Source of the DNA: Chitinophagaceae bacterium
GTDB taxonomy: Bacteria > Bacteroidota > Bacteroidia > Chitinophagales > Chitinophagaceae
Assembly (NCBI GenBank): GCA_023251255.1
Contig: JAHEZD010000003.1
Coordinates: 1 to 41,534 of the forward strand
DNA: 41,534 nt
Direction: 5' to 3'
Shown: positions 24,599 to 32,472 of the stretch, in pieces
Numbering within the stretch: the stretch's first letter is position 1
Layout: each line of letters starts with the position of its first letter
The notes under the pieces: model-generated
Database searches by the model: none
What the model was told of the DNA's origin: nothing
What the model saw: only the letters and a program-made list of their open reading frames with translations
Program-made: the position numbers and the translations under genes

Positions 24599-25171
24599 AT
24601 GAAAATACAATGGATGTGGACCAGCCTACTTGTTTTATGTTCGGTATCCACTTTTGCGCAAGACACACTAAAAACAAAGAAGATGAATACAGCAGATTTT
24701 ACCACTACCATTTTGGTAGACCAAACACCTGCAGCAGCCTTTGATGCCATCAACCATGTTCGTGCATGGTGGTCGGAAGAAATTGAAGGCAGTACGGATA
24801 AGCTCAATGATGTGTTCAACTACCATTACGAAGATGTACACCGTTGCCAAATAAAAATAATAGCATCCGTTCCTGGTCAAAAAATTGTTTGGCTGGTGAT
24901 GGACAACTATTTCAAGTTTACCAAGGAAAAAAGTGAATGGAAGGGCACAAAAATAATTTTCGACATTTCCACAGTAGGTAACCAAACACAAATCCGCTTC
25001 ACCCATCAGGGATTGGTTCCCCAATATGAATGTTTCGAAATCTGCAGGGATGCGTGGACCAATTATATACAAAACAGTTTACAGAACCTGATTGCCACAG
25101 GCAAGGGCAAGCCAAACGGCAAGGGCAAGCCACAAACTGAAAATGAAAAGAAACTTGGTGCGGGGCATTGA
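24599..25171 (+). CDS. SRPBCC (AHSA1-like) protein with signal peptide
   Basis: A 190-residue protein. Residues about 30-165 match the SRPBCC/START-like fold (FTTTILVDQTPAAAFDAINH, AWWSEEIEG, then IRFTHQGLVPQYECFEICRDAW), a helix-grip ligand pocket. Residues 1-20 (MKIQWMWTSLLVLCSVSTFA followed by Gln) look like a real Sec signal, which is unusual for this normally cytosolic family. An internal ATG at 24683 would give a plain cytosolic SRPBCC protein, so the start deserves a check. The tail has a repeated GKGKPNGKGKP stretch. A paralogue follows 40 bp downstream, so the two form an operon facing the GlxA-type regulator. The ligand is unknown. Confidence 0.85.
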   Translation: MKIQWMWTSLLVLCSVSTFAQDTLKTKKMNTADFTTTILVDQTPAAAFDAINHVRAWWSEEIEGSTDKLNDVFNYHYEDVHRCQIKIIASVPGQKIVWLVMDNYFKFTKEKSEWKGTKIIFDISTVGNQTQIRFTHQGLVPQYECFEICRDAWTNYIQNSLQNLIATGKGKPNGKGKPQTENEKKLGAGH

Positions 25172-25211
25172 GAGGCACCAGTGAGATTTTTTATTAGTAA
25201 ACAATCATAAA

Positions 25212-25655
25212 ATGGAAGAACAAAATTATACGGCAAGCATTATAGTTAATGTAACGTCGCAAGAAGCATTCAACAGTATTAACAGTGTTACAAAGTGGTG
25301 GACAGACGATTTGGAAGGCAATTCGCAAATGCTGGGCGATGAATTTACTGTTCGATTTGCCGACATCCATGTTTCAACACAAAAAGTAGTGGAGCTAGTG
25401 CCAGACAAAAAAGTAGTATGGCTTGTTACGAATAGCAAACTCAATTTTATTGAAGACAAAGAGGAATGGACCAACACAACCATCTGTTTTGAAATAACCA
25501 ACCACCACCACAAAACGCAGGTTCACTTCACCCATATCGGATTGGTTCCCGAAGTAGCGTGTTATAATAGTTGCACAAAAGGGTGGGACCATTATTTCAA
25601 AGGAAGCCTGTTCAAATTATTGACCGAAGGAAAAGGGATGCCCGGGTTATGGTAA
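25212..25655 (+). CDS. SRPBCC (AHSA1-like) domain protein
   Basis: A 147-residue cytosolic paralogue of the preceding protein with the same landmarks: TASIIVNVTSQEAFNSINSV, KWWTDDLEG, KKVVWLV, and VHFTHIGLVPEVACYNSC near the C terminus. It has no signal peptide. Family members bind hydrophobic small molecules or act as co-chaperone-like proteins; the role here is unknown. It is the second gene of the pair divergent from the GlxA-type regulator. A terminator lies about 160 bp further on. Confidence 0.88.
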   Translation: MEEQNYTASIIVNVTSQEAFNSINSVTKWWTDDLEGNSQMLGDEFTVRFADIHVSTQKVVELVPDKKVVWLVTNSKLNFIEDKEEWTNTTICFEITNHHHKTQVHFTHIGLVPEVACYNSCTKGWDHYFKGSLFKLLTEGKGMPGLW

Positions 25656-25818
25656 AATGGAAACGGTGGTTATTGACTGGTTCCCTATTACATCACATAC
25701 TTTAACTCGTCCGCAGTCAATCTTCCCTATTTGTTCACCACAACTTAACATGGGCATGCATAGGAAAATAGTAATTTTATTCCTGTTAGAATGGCTTAGT
25801 GAATTCATTCCATACGGG

Positions 25819-25847
25819 GCCGCCCCTTTTGCAGGGGTGGCTTTTTT
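25819..25847 (+). terminator. Intrinsic terminator downstream of the SRPBCC pair
   Basis: A 9-bp stem GCCGCCCCT/AGGGGTGGC (one G-U pair, loop TTTGC) is followed by six T residues. It ends the SRPBCC transcript, and it overlaps a spurious open frame at 25657-25911. Confidence 0.85.
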
Positions 25848-25880
25848 GTGCAGAACGGCGGCGTGGCTGTTTATACTGGT

Positions 25881-25930
25881 TTATTTCAGCGTTTCGTGGC
25901 GTGGTTCGTGAGACACGAATCCACGGCGGG
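25881..25930 (+). repeat. Direct repeat, left copy (CGTGGCGTGG-type)
   Basis: About 50 bp, from TTATTTCAGCGTTTCGTGGC to CCACGGCGGG, matching 26472-26520 with roughly six substitutions and one indel. The copy folds on itself (CGTGGTTCGTG with CACGAATCCACG, one bulged T), giving a stable hairpin. Confidence 0.85.
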
Positions 25931-26025
25931 AGAACAGCAGCGTGGTGTACCACTTAATCACCTTTTCTCGTCCCATCATACATCAATGCCGTTTAATTAA
26001 CGCAAGTTGCAAGTTGGAAGCAAGG

Positions 26026-26091
26026 CCGCAAAAAGGGCCCTCTTTATTAACAAGCAGCATTTCAAGCGGCCCTTTTTGTGGTAATTTTTTT
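26026..26091 (+). terminator. Long-loop hairpin followed by T run
   Basis: The 14 bases 26026-26039 pair with 26068-26081 (one G-U pair) around a 28-nt loop; the right arm contains TTTTT and is followed, after TAA, by seven T residues. It could terminate rightward transcripts, although no gene lies directly before it. Confidence 0.5.
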
Positions 26092-26116
26092 GTGGTAATT
26101 ATTTTACCACAAAAAA
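26086..26116. repeat. GTGGTAA hairpin
   Basis: TTTTTTGTGGTAA (26086-26098) pairs perfectly with 26104-26116 around the 5-nt loop TTATT. A second GTGGTAA lies just upstream at 26078 and a second TACCAC just downstream near 26119, so alternative nested pairings are possible. Confidence 0.8.
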
Positions 26117-26471
26117 TCTACCACAAATCTTCATCATGAAAATAGGTACCTTACAGTAAGTATGGGGCAGGGGCCGGACACAACAAGCATTGCCACCTGA
26201 ATTGACAGCCATTAAACGCTTACAAAAGCTTTCTTTTTCCGAAGGGGCAGCCTAATCCGATTGGGGGAACCGCTGAATTGGATTTGGACAGCTTCCCAGG
26301 TGCCATTTTTGGGGGCATCCTATTTTGGGGATGATTTCTTTTCAAAAAAAATGATTGGGGAAGCGTATTTGGTCGTTTTGCTGAATACTTCCAAAAAGAA
26401 AAGGGGCAGGCTTAGCCAGTCCAAGGCAACCATTTCCTACAATTAGTTTTGCTTTTAACTAGCAACTTGCG

Positions 26472-26520
26472 TTATTTAAGCGTTCGTGGCGTAGCTCGTG
26501 GGATATGAATCCACGGCGGG
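26472..26520 (+). repeat. Direct repeat, right copy (CGTGGCGTAG-type)
   Basis: Second copy of the repeat at 25881-25930, about 86 per cent identical by eye. Substitutions in the right half (GGATATGAAT for AGACACGAAT) weaken its own hairpin. It directly abuts the right inverted repeat of the candidate element. Confidence 0.85.
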
Positions 26521-26674
26521 GAGGTAATCCCTAGTAGATAGTGTCAACTTCGTTAATCGTACATCTTTCATTTTCAGCCCTGTACACCAATGCTAAATAA
26601 TTTACATGCAACACCATAAAAATCCCTATCTTCATTTCCTAGAACCACTAAGGTACTTTAACCCCCAAGGTGGG

Positions 26675-26701
26675 AGCTGCATCTGAAAAGGTGCAGCTTT
26701 T
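26675..26701 (+). terminator. Weak terminator-like hairpin
   Basis: AGCTGCA pairs with TGCAGCT (7 bp, extendable by one G-U pair) around a short A-rich loop and is followed by TTTTG. The T run is short and no gene precedes it, so function is doubtful. Confidence 0.35.
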
Positions 26702-26760
26702 GTTCCAAAATCCACTTCCCAAAAAGGCGATGTCGGCAGTCTAATGGTTCCTCCCACCTA

Positions 26761-27060
26761 AATCCAATCCTCAATCCATCTTCCTCCACCTGCCATAAAT
26801 CAGTAACTTCTTCCATAGTCAATGGTACATAGCCCTGATTTCCCCCTTCCCGTCAATCACCAATTAGCTACCTCCCCCAACCCATAGTGACTCCATGGTA
26901 ACCTTATTAAAACCTTACCCGCACTCCATAAACCCCTTCCCCAAATCAAAAACCATCCACCCTACTCCATCCATCACCAATTAACGAACTAACCTTCCTC
27001 CAACCATAAGCCCCTACTTTCCTTCAACAATTCCCCCCAACGTAGTCCTTTTTCCAGTAA
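26761..27060. other. Strongly strand-asymmetric, G-poor segment
   Basis: By hand count these 300 bases contain 19 G and 117 C on the plus strand. Loose repeats such as ATCACCAATTA (twice) and CCTCCCCCAA/TTCCCCCCAA recur. No long open frame exists on either strand. Nothing in it matches a feature I can name. Confidence 0.8.
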
Positions 27061-27325
27061 AATTTATACAACTCATTGAAAACCAATAATTCATTTTCAA
27101 CCTGTAGAGGTTTTGGCGTAGTGCTTTCTTTGGAACAGGGGAGCTTCCAGGCTCAATTTTGTGTCAGCAAAAACCAAATTGCTGCCATACAATGAGAAAA
27201 CGATTGCCCACGGCCTTAGCTGCCACTGCACTGATGCCACCCTTAGAGCCACCCGACCAGCATACCCAAAACCATTCCCCCACCTAAAAACGGCTTACTG
27301 ACGTTACACAGAATTTTAAATGCTG

Positions 27326-27393
27326 ATGTCAGGTTGAGCCTGTCGAAACCCTTTTGGAAACGAGCCTCGCCTTCGAGGGCCTCAGGCTGACAT
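27326..27393. repeat. REP-like palindromic repeat
   Basis: The ends ATGTCAG (27326) and CTGACAT (27387-27393) pair, extended by GGTTGAGCC with GGCCTCAGG, and an inner CCTCG/CGAGG stem closes over CCTT. The arm GTCAGGTTGAGCCTGTCGAA resembles a dispersed intergenic palindrome that I recall from many bacterial genomes, including Bacteroidota. Confidence 0.7.
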
Positions 27394-27463
27394 TGGATCC
27401 GTAAATAGCTGCGTAACATCAGCTGCTTAAACAAAAACAGGCTTTTTAGCCACCGTACCCAGC

Positions 27464-27494
27464 TTGCTGTACGGCCAAACGATTGTAAACTTTT
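27464..27494 (+). promoter_or_regulatory. Possible promoter of susC
   Basis: TTG at 27464-27466 is followed after exactly 19 bp by TAAACTTTTT at 27486, which loosely resembles the Bacteroidota promoter TTTG-N19-TAnnTTTG. The -7 box is imperfect, and the distance to the susC ATG (27511) is short, so this is tentative. Confidence 0.25.
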
Positions 27495-27510
27495 TAAACC
27501 AACTGCTATT

Positions 27511-30500
27511 ATGGGAAAGATCCTTAGCTACTTCCTCCTGTTGTTCATGCTGGCCACCGGTGCCAGCGCCCAGAAAAAGATTTCCGGAAAGATAACAGGC
27601 ACCAACGACCAGCCACTGGCAGGCGTAAGCGTGCTCCTCAAGGGCACCCAAACACAAACCATCAGTAATGAACAGGGTATGTACAGCATATCCGTTCCTG
27701 AAAACAATAAGGCCACCCTTGTTTTCTCCTATATCGGTTACGAAACCGCAGAACAGCTTATTGGCATCAACGCCACCGTAAATATCAGCCTGAAAGAAGC
27801 ACCCTCCAGCCTGAAGGACGTGGTAGTGGTGGGCTATGGCACCCAGCGCAAGGTGAACCTGAGCGGGGCCGTGGCACAGGTGGGCGGCAAGGACCTGGTA
27901 AACAGGCCCGTACCCAATGTAACCGGTGCCTTACAGGGTGTACTGCCCGGTGTAACCGTATTGAGGGGCAGTGGTAAGCCCGGCGCAGAAGGCTATGGCA
28001 TACGTGTGCGTGGCTTCACTTCCTCCAACACTGCCAATGCACTGGTACTGGTAGATGGCATAGAACAGGACATCAACCTGCTGGACCCCAACGATGTGGA
28101 ATCCATTACCGTGCTCAAAGATGCCTCCGCTTCCGCCATTTATGGAGCAAGGGCCGCCGCTGGTGTGGTACTGGTAACCACCAAGCAGGGCGTACCCGGC
28201 AAAACAAGGATCAACTTCAATACCTACTACGGCATCAATATCACTGCCAGGCAACCCGAGCGCCTCAACTCATGGGACGAGCAGACCCTGATAGACGAGG
28301 CCCGCTTCAATGCCACCGGTGCCCGTGAGTTTACCCCCGAGCAAATAGAATGGCTGCAGAACCCCAACTTCTCCTACCGCCCCAACCCAACAGCAGACCG
28401 CTGGGAATACTACGGTAACAATAACTGGGTGAAGGAAGGCATGGACAAGGTGAACCACCAGCAGAACCATTCCATTTCCATAGGCGGTGGCGACCAGAAA
28501 GTGAACTATCTGGTATCGGGCAACTATTACAAAAGGGACGGCGTACTGCGCTATGGCCCCGATGACAACTCCCGCTACAATTTCAAGATGAACCTGAATG
28601 CCGAGCTGAACCCCTATATGAGCCTAAAGGCTACCGCAGGTTATATAGGCTCCTTTGTAAGGGAGAACTCCTATGGCACTGACCAGATCATCAACAGGCT
28701 CTACCGCAGCCGTACCCGCCAATCACTGTACGTACCAGCAGAAGATGTAACCGGACAGAAGTTCAATGGCGACCTGCAGGTAAATGCCGTGGACATAGAG
28801 CAGAATGCAGGCCTGGAAACAAGGGACTACGAAACCTTTACCAGCAAGCTGAACCTCCAAGTGAAGAATGTGGTAAAGGGCCTGACGCTTGACGTAACCG
28901 GCTGGAGGAACCAGAACAACTACAATATGGAGAACAACAGCAAGACGCTGTACTGGTACGGCAGGAGCGTCAATACCGTGCGCTTCAGCATCAATACGCC
29001 CAATACCATGTCGCTGGTAAAGAACAAGGCCTACCAGAACAACCTGCAGGGCTTCCTTACCTACAACTATAAGGTGGGCGACCATAACTTTACCCTGTTG
29101 CAGGGCGGTTCGTATGAAGAATACCGCAAGGACGAAGTAACCGCCACGGGGCAGAACATGATCAGCAATGATTTCTTCAGCCTGAACTTTGCCGACCCGC
29201 TTACCAAGACCAGCAAGGACCTGGTACAGACCTGGGCACTGGCATCGGCATTTGGCCGCCTCAACTATAGCTACAAGGGCAGGTACCTATTGGAAGCTTC
29301 CTATAGGTACGACGGTAGCTCCAGGTTGGCACCCAATAACCGCTGGCAGGCATTCCCCTCCTTCTCCTTGGCATGGAGGGCAAGCGAGGAAAGGTTCATG
29401 AAGGATATTTCCTTTATCAATAACCTGAAAGTGAGGGCATCATGGGGGCAATTGGGCAATAGTGCTGCCATTGGCCTGTACGATTACATACCCCTGCTTA
29501 CCAGTGGCCTCACCACTACCAATAACCTGGTGTTCAATGGTGTGCGCAGCCAGTATTTCTACCAGAATCAATTATCCTCCCCCGATATCACATGGGAAAC
29601 AGTGCAGCAGTCCAATATTGGTATTGACCTCGGTATGTTCCATAACAGGTTGACCATAACAGCGGACTATTATATCAAGAACAACAAGAACATGCTGGCC
29701 ACTTTGAACGTACCCAATATCATAGGCATACCCACGGGCTTTACCAATGTGGGCGAACTGAAGAGCTGGGGCTCCGAACTGGACATTAAGTGGAGGGACA
29801 AGATTGGCAAGCTTGACTACCATGTTGGCTTCAATATTTCCGACAACCAGAACAAGCTCATTCATTATGACGGCAAGAACTCCATTGGTACAGGCGGGGT
29901 AATACCCTTAATGGAAGGCTATGCCATGAATACCGTATGGGGATTCAGGACCGATGGTTTCTTCCAGAGCCAGGCAGAGGCAGATGCCTACAAGGCCAAG
30001 GTTTCCTACCCTTTCTTTGCCAGTCCCAAGGCTGGTGATGTGAAGTACCTGGACCTGAACGGTGATGGCGTGATCAATGCTGGCGACGGTACACCGCAAA
30101 ACCCCGGCGACCTTGTTTACCTGGGTACCACCAATGCCCGCTATACCTATGGCTTTGATATGGGCATTACCTGGAAGGGCTTTGATGTGTCCCTGTTTTT
30201 CCAAGGGGCCCTGGAACGCAAGTTCCTGATCAGTGAGGAAACCCTTTCGCCCATGCTGGGCACGGCAGATATGCCATGGACCATACACATGGACCGCTGG
30301 ACACCGGACAATCCCAATGCCTTTTTCCCGAGGATGTACCAGACCAGCGCACATAACTACAAACCATCGGACAGGTGGGCACAGAACGGTAGCTATATCC
30401 GGTTGAAGAACGTACAGATTGGCTATACCATTCCGGCTACCAAGAAGTTTGCCAGGGAAATAAAAGTGTACATATCCGGTCAGGACCTGTGGGAAAGCAC

Positions 30501-30603
30501 CAAAGTGCTGAGCGTGTTTGACCCGGAAGTGGGCAACAATGTAAGTGCCACTGCCTATCCCTTTTACCGCAGCATTGCTTTTGGCCTCAATATTTCACTC
30601 TAA
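27511..30603 (+). CDS. SusC/RagA-family TonB-dependent outer-membrane transporter
   Basis: A 1030-residue outer-membrane protein. A signal peptide (to about residue 20, before QKKISGK) is followed by a CarboxypepD_reg-like domain at about 22-97. The plug follows (KDVVVVGYGTQRKVNLSGAV near 102-121, then VLVDGIEQDINLLDPNDVESITVLKDASASAIYGARAAAGVVLV split across about 182-225), then the 22-strand beta barrel ending SIAFGLNISL. SusC transporters import oligosaccharides with energy from TonB. There is no N-terminal STN domain, so signalling through an anti-sigma factor is not expected, and none is nearby. It is the first gene of the locus, with SusD 14 bp downstream. Codon use is visibly more G+C-rich than that of genes left of 25 kb. 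Confidence 0.97.
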   Translation: MGKILSYFLLLFMLATGASAQKKISGKITGTNDQPLAGVSVLLKGTQTQTISNEQGMYSISVPENNKATLVFSYIGYETAEQLIGINATVNISLKEAPSSLKDVVVVGYGTQRKVNLSGAVAQVGGKDLVNRPVPNVTGALQGVLPGVTVLRGSGKPGAEGYGIRVRGFTSSNTANALVLVDGIEQDINLLDPNDVESITVLKDASASAIYGARAAAGVVLVTTKQGVPGKTRINFNTYYGINITARQPERLNSWDEQTLIDEARFNATGAREFTPEQIEWLQNPNFSYRPNPTADRWEYYGNNNWVKEGMDKVNHQQNHSISIGGGDQKVNYLVSGNYYKRDGVLRYGPDDNSRYNFKMNLNAELNPYMSLKATAGYIGSFVRENSYGTDQIINRLYRSRTRQSLYVPAEDVTGQKFNGDLQVNAVDIEQNAGLETRDYETFTSKLNLQVKNVVKGLTLDVTGWRNQNNYNMENNSKTLYWYGRSVNTVRFSINTPNTMSLVKNKAYQNNLQGFLTYNYKVGDHNFTLLQGGSYEEYRKDEVTATGQNMISNDFFSLNFADPLTKTSKDLVQTWALASAFGRLNYSYKGRYLLEASYRYDGSSRLAPNNRWQAFPSFSLAWRASEERFMKDISFINNLKVRASWGQLGNSAAIGLYDYIPLLTSGLTTTNNLVFNGVRSQYFYQNQLSSPDITWETVQQSNIGIDLGMFHNRLTITADYYIKNNKNMLATLNVPNIIGIPTGFTNVGELKSWGSELDIKWRDKIGKLDYHVGFNISDNQNKLIHYDGKNSIGTGGVIPLMEGYAMNTVWGFRTDGFFQSQAEADAYKAKVSYPFFASPKAGDVKYLDLNGDGVINAGDGTPQNPGDLVYLGTTNARYTYGFDMGITWKGFDVSLFFQGALERKFLISEETLSPMLGTADMPWTIHMDRWTPDNPNAFFPRMYQTSAHNYKPSDRWAQNGSYIRLKNVQIGYTIPATKKFAREIKVYISGQDLWESTKVLSVFDPEVGNNVSATAYPFYRSIAFGLNISL

Positions 30604-30617
30604 CACAATCAAGCAAC

Positions 30618-32279
30618 ATGAAACAATTGAAACAACTATCCCTATATGCAGCCGCAGCAGTACTGTGCTTGAGCGGGTGCAAGAAAATAGAACGCCTGCC
30701 CGAAACGGAGTTTACCGATGCCAATTTCTGGAATACGGAAACCGATTTGATGAACGCTGCCAACCGCCTTTACCAGCAACTGCCGGGCGATTGGATTGAC
30801 AACAGGGCAGATGATGCCGTGAACACCACACCCAATGGGGTGAGTACGGGCAATCGGTCCGTACCCAATACAAGTGGCGACTGGAGCGACCGCTACAGTG
30901 AGATATTCACTGCCAACAATATCCTTGAAAAGGGGGTAAAGGCGCAGGTAACCGATGCTATCAGGAACCGCTATTTTGCCGAGGCAAGGTTCTTCAGGGC
31001 CTATTCCTACTTCAAGCTAGTGAAAATATATGGGGATGTTCCCTTACTGTTAAAGACCCTGCTGATCAACTCCCCCGAGCTGACCATGGCACGTACCCCT
31101 AGGGCCGATGTAATCAAGGCCATTTATGATGACCTTGACTTTGCTGCACTGTGGCTGCCCAAAAGGGTGGACCTGCCTGCTGCCCAATGGGGCAGGGTGA
31201 TGAAGAGCACTGCATGGGCATTGAAAGCAAGGGTGGGCCTGTACGAAGGTACCAGGGGCAAGTTCCACGGCAATGTGGCCGATTGGCAGAACCACCTGAA
31301 CATTGCCATTGCAGCAGCCACCAATATTATGGGCGAGGGGCATACGCTGTTCCCCAACTATGGTAACCTGTTTATCCAGGCGGGCGAAGGGCAGGCCAAT
31401 ACCGAGAACATCTTCGTGAAGATATATGGTGTAAGCAATGCCAACCTCCTGCTGGGCCATAACCAGTCCAGGAACCTGGAGAACGGCCAATTGGCGCCTA
31501 CCCGCAACCTACTGCGTGAGTACCTGTACAGCGATGGGCTACCGGCCTTCAATGTGGATGGTGTTACGCCCTCCACTACCAGGTCCCCCCTATTTGTGGC
31601 AGAAGGAAGCGAAACAAGCTATAATACCATTCTTGATAACAGGGACCCCCGTGTTGGCTTCTCGTATTTCAGGGCAGGTGATGTGGCTTACCAGGGGCCA
31701 TGGATACCCAAGACATCCTTGGGCATCCGCACGGCCATTGCGCCCAAGAAGGGGTTCAATACCATAGACCAGGCGATTACCAATGCTGCTACTGTGGACA
31801 GGATACTGATCCGCTATGCTGAAGTGCTACTAATTTATGCCGAAGCAAAGTTTGAACTGAACAGTGCCATTACCGATGCGGACCTTAACCTTACCATCAA
31901 TGCACTACGTACAAGGGCGGGTTTTGCTCCAAGGCTTACCAATGCATTTGTGACCACCAATAACCTGAGCATGCGTGAGGAAATCAGAAGGGAAAGGACG
32001 GTGGAACTGGCCATGGAAGGATTCAGGTACGATGACCTGATCAGGTGGAAAACAGCGGAAACGGTGCTGCCACAGGCACTGCTTGGGGCCAAGTTCATAG
32101 CGGCAGAATGGGTAGGTACCAGCCAGTCCAGCCTGAACCTGAACAGCGATAATGTGCTGATTGTGGAACCGGCTTCTACAAGGAGCTTCAAGGTGAACCG
32201 TGACTACCTGTACCCCATTCCCATCAATGAAATTGCCTTGAGTAATGGAAACGTTATTCAGAACCCTAATTGGCAATAA
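30618..32279 (+). CDS. SusD/RagB-family nutrient-binding outer-membrane lipoprotein
   Basis: A 553-residue lipoprotein with signal peptide and lipobox ending LSGC, lipid attachment at Cys21. SusD landmarks are present: TEFTDANFWNTETDLMNAAN near 35-55, ARFFRAYSYFKLVKIYGDVPLL near 121-145 (helical TPR core), and a C-terminal RagB/SusD region with LIRYAEVLLIYAEAKFEL and REEIRRERTVELAMEGFRYDDLIRWK. It forms the lid over the SusC barrel and binds glycans at the cell surface. Paired directly with susC, it defines the locus as a polysaccharide utilisation locus. The following gene starts 193 bp later, after a hairpin-rich spacer. Confidence 0.97.
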   Translation: MKQLKQLSLYAAAAVLCLSGCKKIERLPETEFTDANFWNTETDLMNAANRLYQQLPGDWIDNRADDAVNTTPNGVSTGNRSVPNTSGDWSDRYSEIFTANNILEKGVKAQVTDAIRNRYFAEARFFRAYSYFKLVKIYGDVPLLLKTLLINSPELTMARTPRADVIKAIYDDLDFAALWLPKRVDLPAAQWGRVMKSTAWALKARVGLYEGTRGKFHGNVADWQNHLNIAIAAATNIMGEGHTLFPNYGNLFIQAGEGQANTENIFVKIYGVSNANLLLGHNQSRNLENGQLAPTRNLLREYLYSDGLPAFNVDGVTPSTTRSPLFVAEGSETSYNTILDNRDPRVGFSYFRAGDVAYQGPWIPKTSLGIRTAIAPKKGFNTIDQAITNAATVDRILIRYAEVLLIYAEAKFELNSAITDADLNLTINALRTRAGFAPRLTNAFVTTNNLSMREEIRRERTVELAMEGFRYDDLIRWKTAETVLPQALLGAKFIAAEWVGTSQSSLNLNSDNVLIVEPASTRSFKVNRDYLYPIPINEIALSNGNVIQNPNWQ

Positions 32280-32472
32280 CAGAAAACCATTTGTGAACAA
32301 ATGATTTTTATGCTTACCACAAAGGCACAAAGACACGAAGGAAAAAACTTCGTTTTTTAAAACCCTGCCAGGCAAGCACGTTAGCGTCCTAACCTGAACG
32401 TCCTTGCCCATGTCGGTACGGATAGCGACAAGCAGGTTGATACACTATATAATAATATTAAACAAGAACAAC
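32280..32472 (+). promoter_or_regulatory. Hairpin-rich spacer after susD (possible attenuator and repeat)
   Basis: Three structures are stacked here: CATTTG/CAAATG (32288-32303) followed by ATTTTTA, ACGAAG/CTTCGT (32335-32353) followed by a T run to 32358, and a larger fold, GGCAAG paired with CTTGCC with inner GTTAG/CTAAC (about 32370-32410). The middle part also has ACCACAAAGGCACAAAGACA, a phrase seen in dispersed bacterial repeats. Partial termination could lower expression of the enzymes relative to susCD. Confidence 0.45.

Larger units (their letters stand above)
25995..26477. mobile_element. Possible non-autonomous element with terminal inverted repeats
   Basis: The 13 bases TAACGCAAGTTGC at 25998-26010 return as the exact complement GCAACTTGCGTTA at 26462-26474; with flanks the arms match at 14 of 16 positions. 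The 480-bp interior has no transposase and no convincing gene, but holds two strong hairpins. The element sits inside the pair of direct repeats. This resembles a MITE-like element, but no target-site duplication was confirmed. Confidence 0.45.
25656..27510. other. 1.85-kb gene-free region rich in repeats and hairpins
   Basis: No credible protein gene was found. In order it holds the SRPBCC terminator, a direct repeat pair (25881-25930 and 26472-26520), an element bounded by inverted repeats (25995-26477) with several hairpins, a weak terminator-like hairpin (26675-26701), a G-poor segment (26761-27060), a REP-like palindrome (27326-27393) and the leader of susC. Such density of non-coding structure suggests past insertions. 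Confidence 0.7.

Noticed and set aside
25657-25911. 84-codon open frame starting right after the second SRPBCC gene
   Set aside because: It runs through the strong intrinsic terminator at 25819-25847 and into the 50-bp direct repeat, and its composition is not protein-like.
26261-26446. 61-codon open frame inside the candidate mobile element
   Set aside because: It starts with TTG, has no recognisable motif and lies in a hairpin-rich non-coding segment; chance is the simplest explanation.
27931-31490. Several long open frames on the minus strand opposite susC and susD
   Set aside because: They are shadows caused by high G+C in the real genes and show low-complexity composition rich in His, Val and Gly without motifs.
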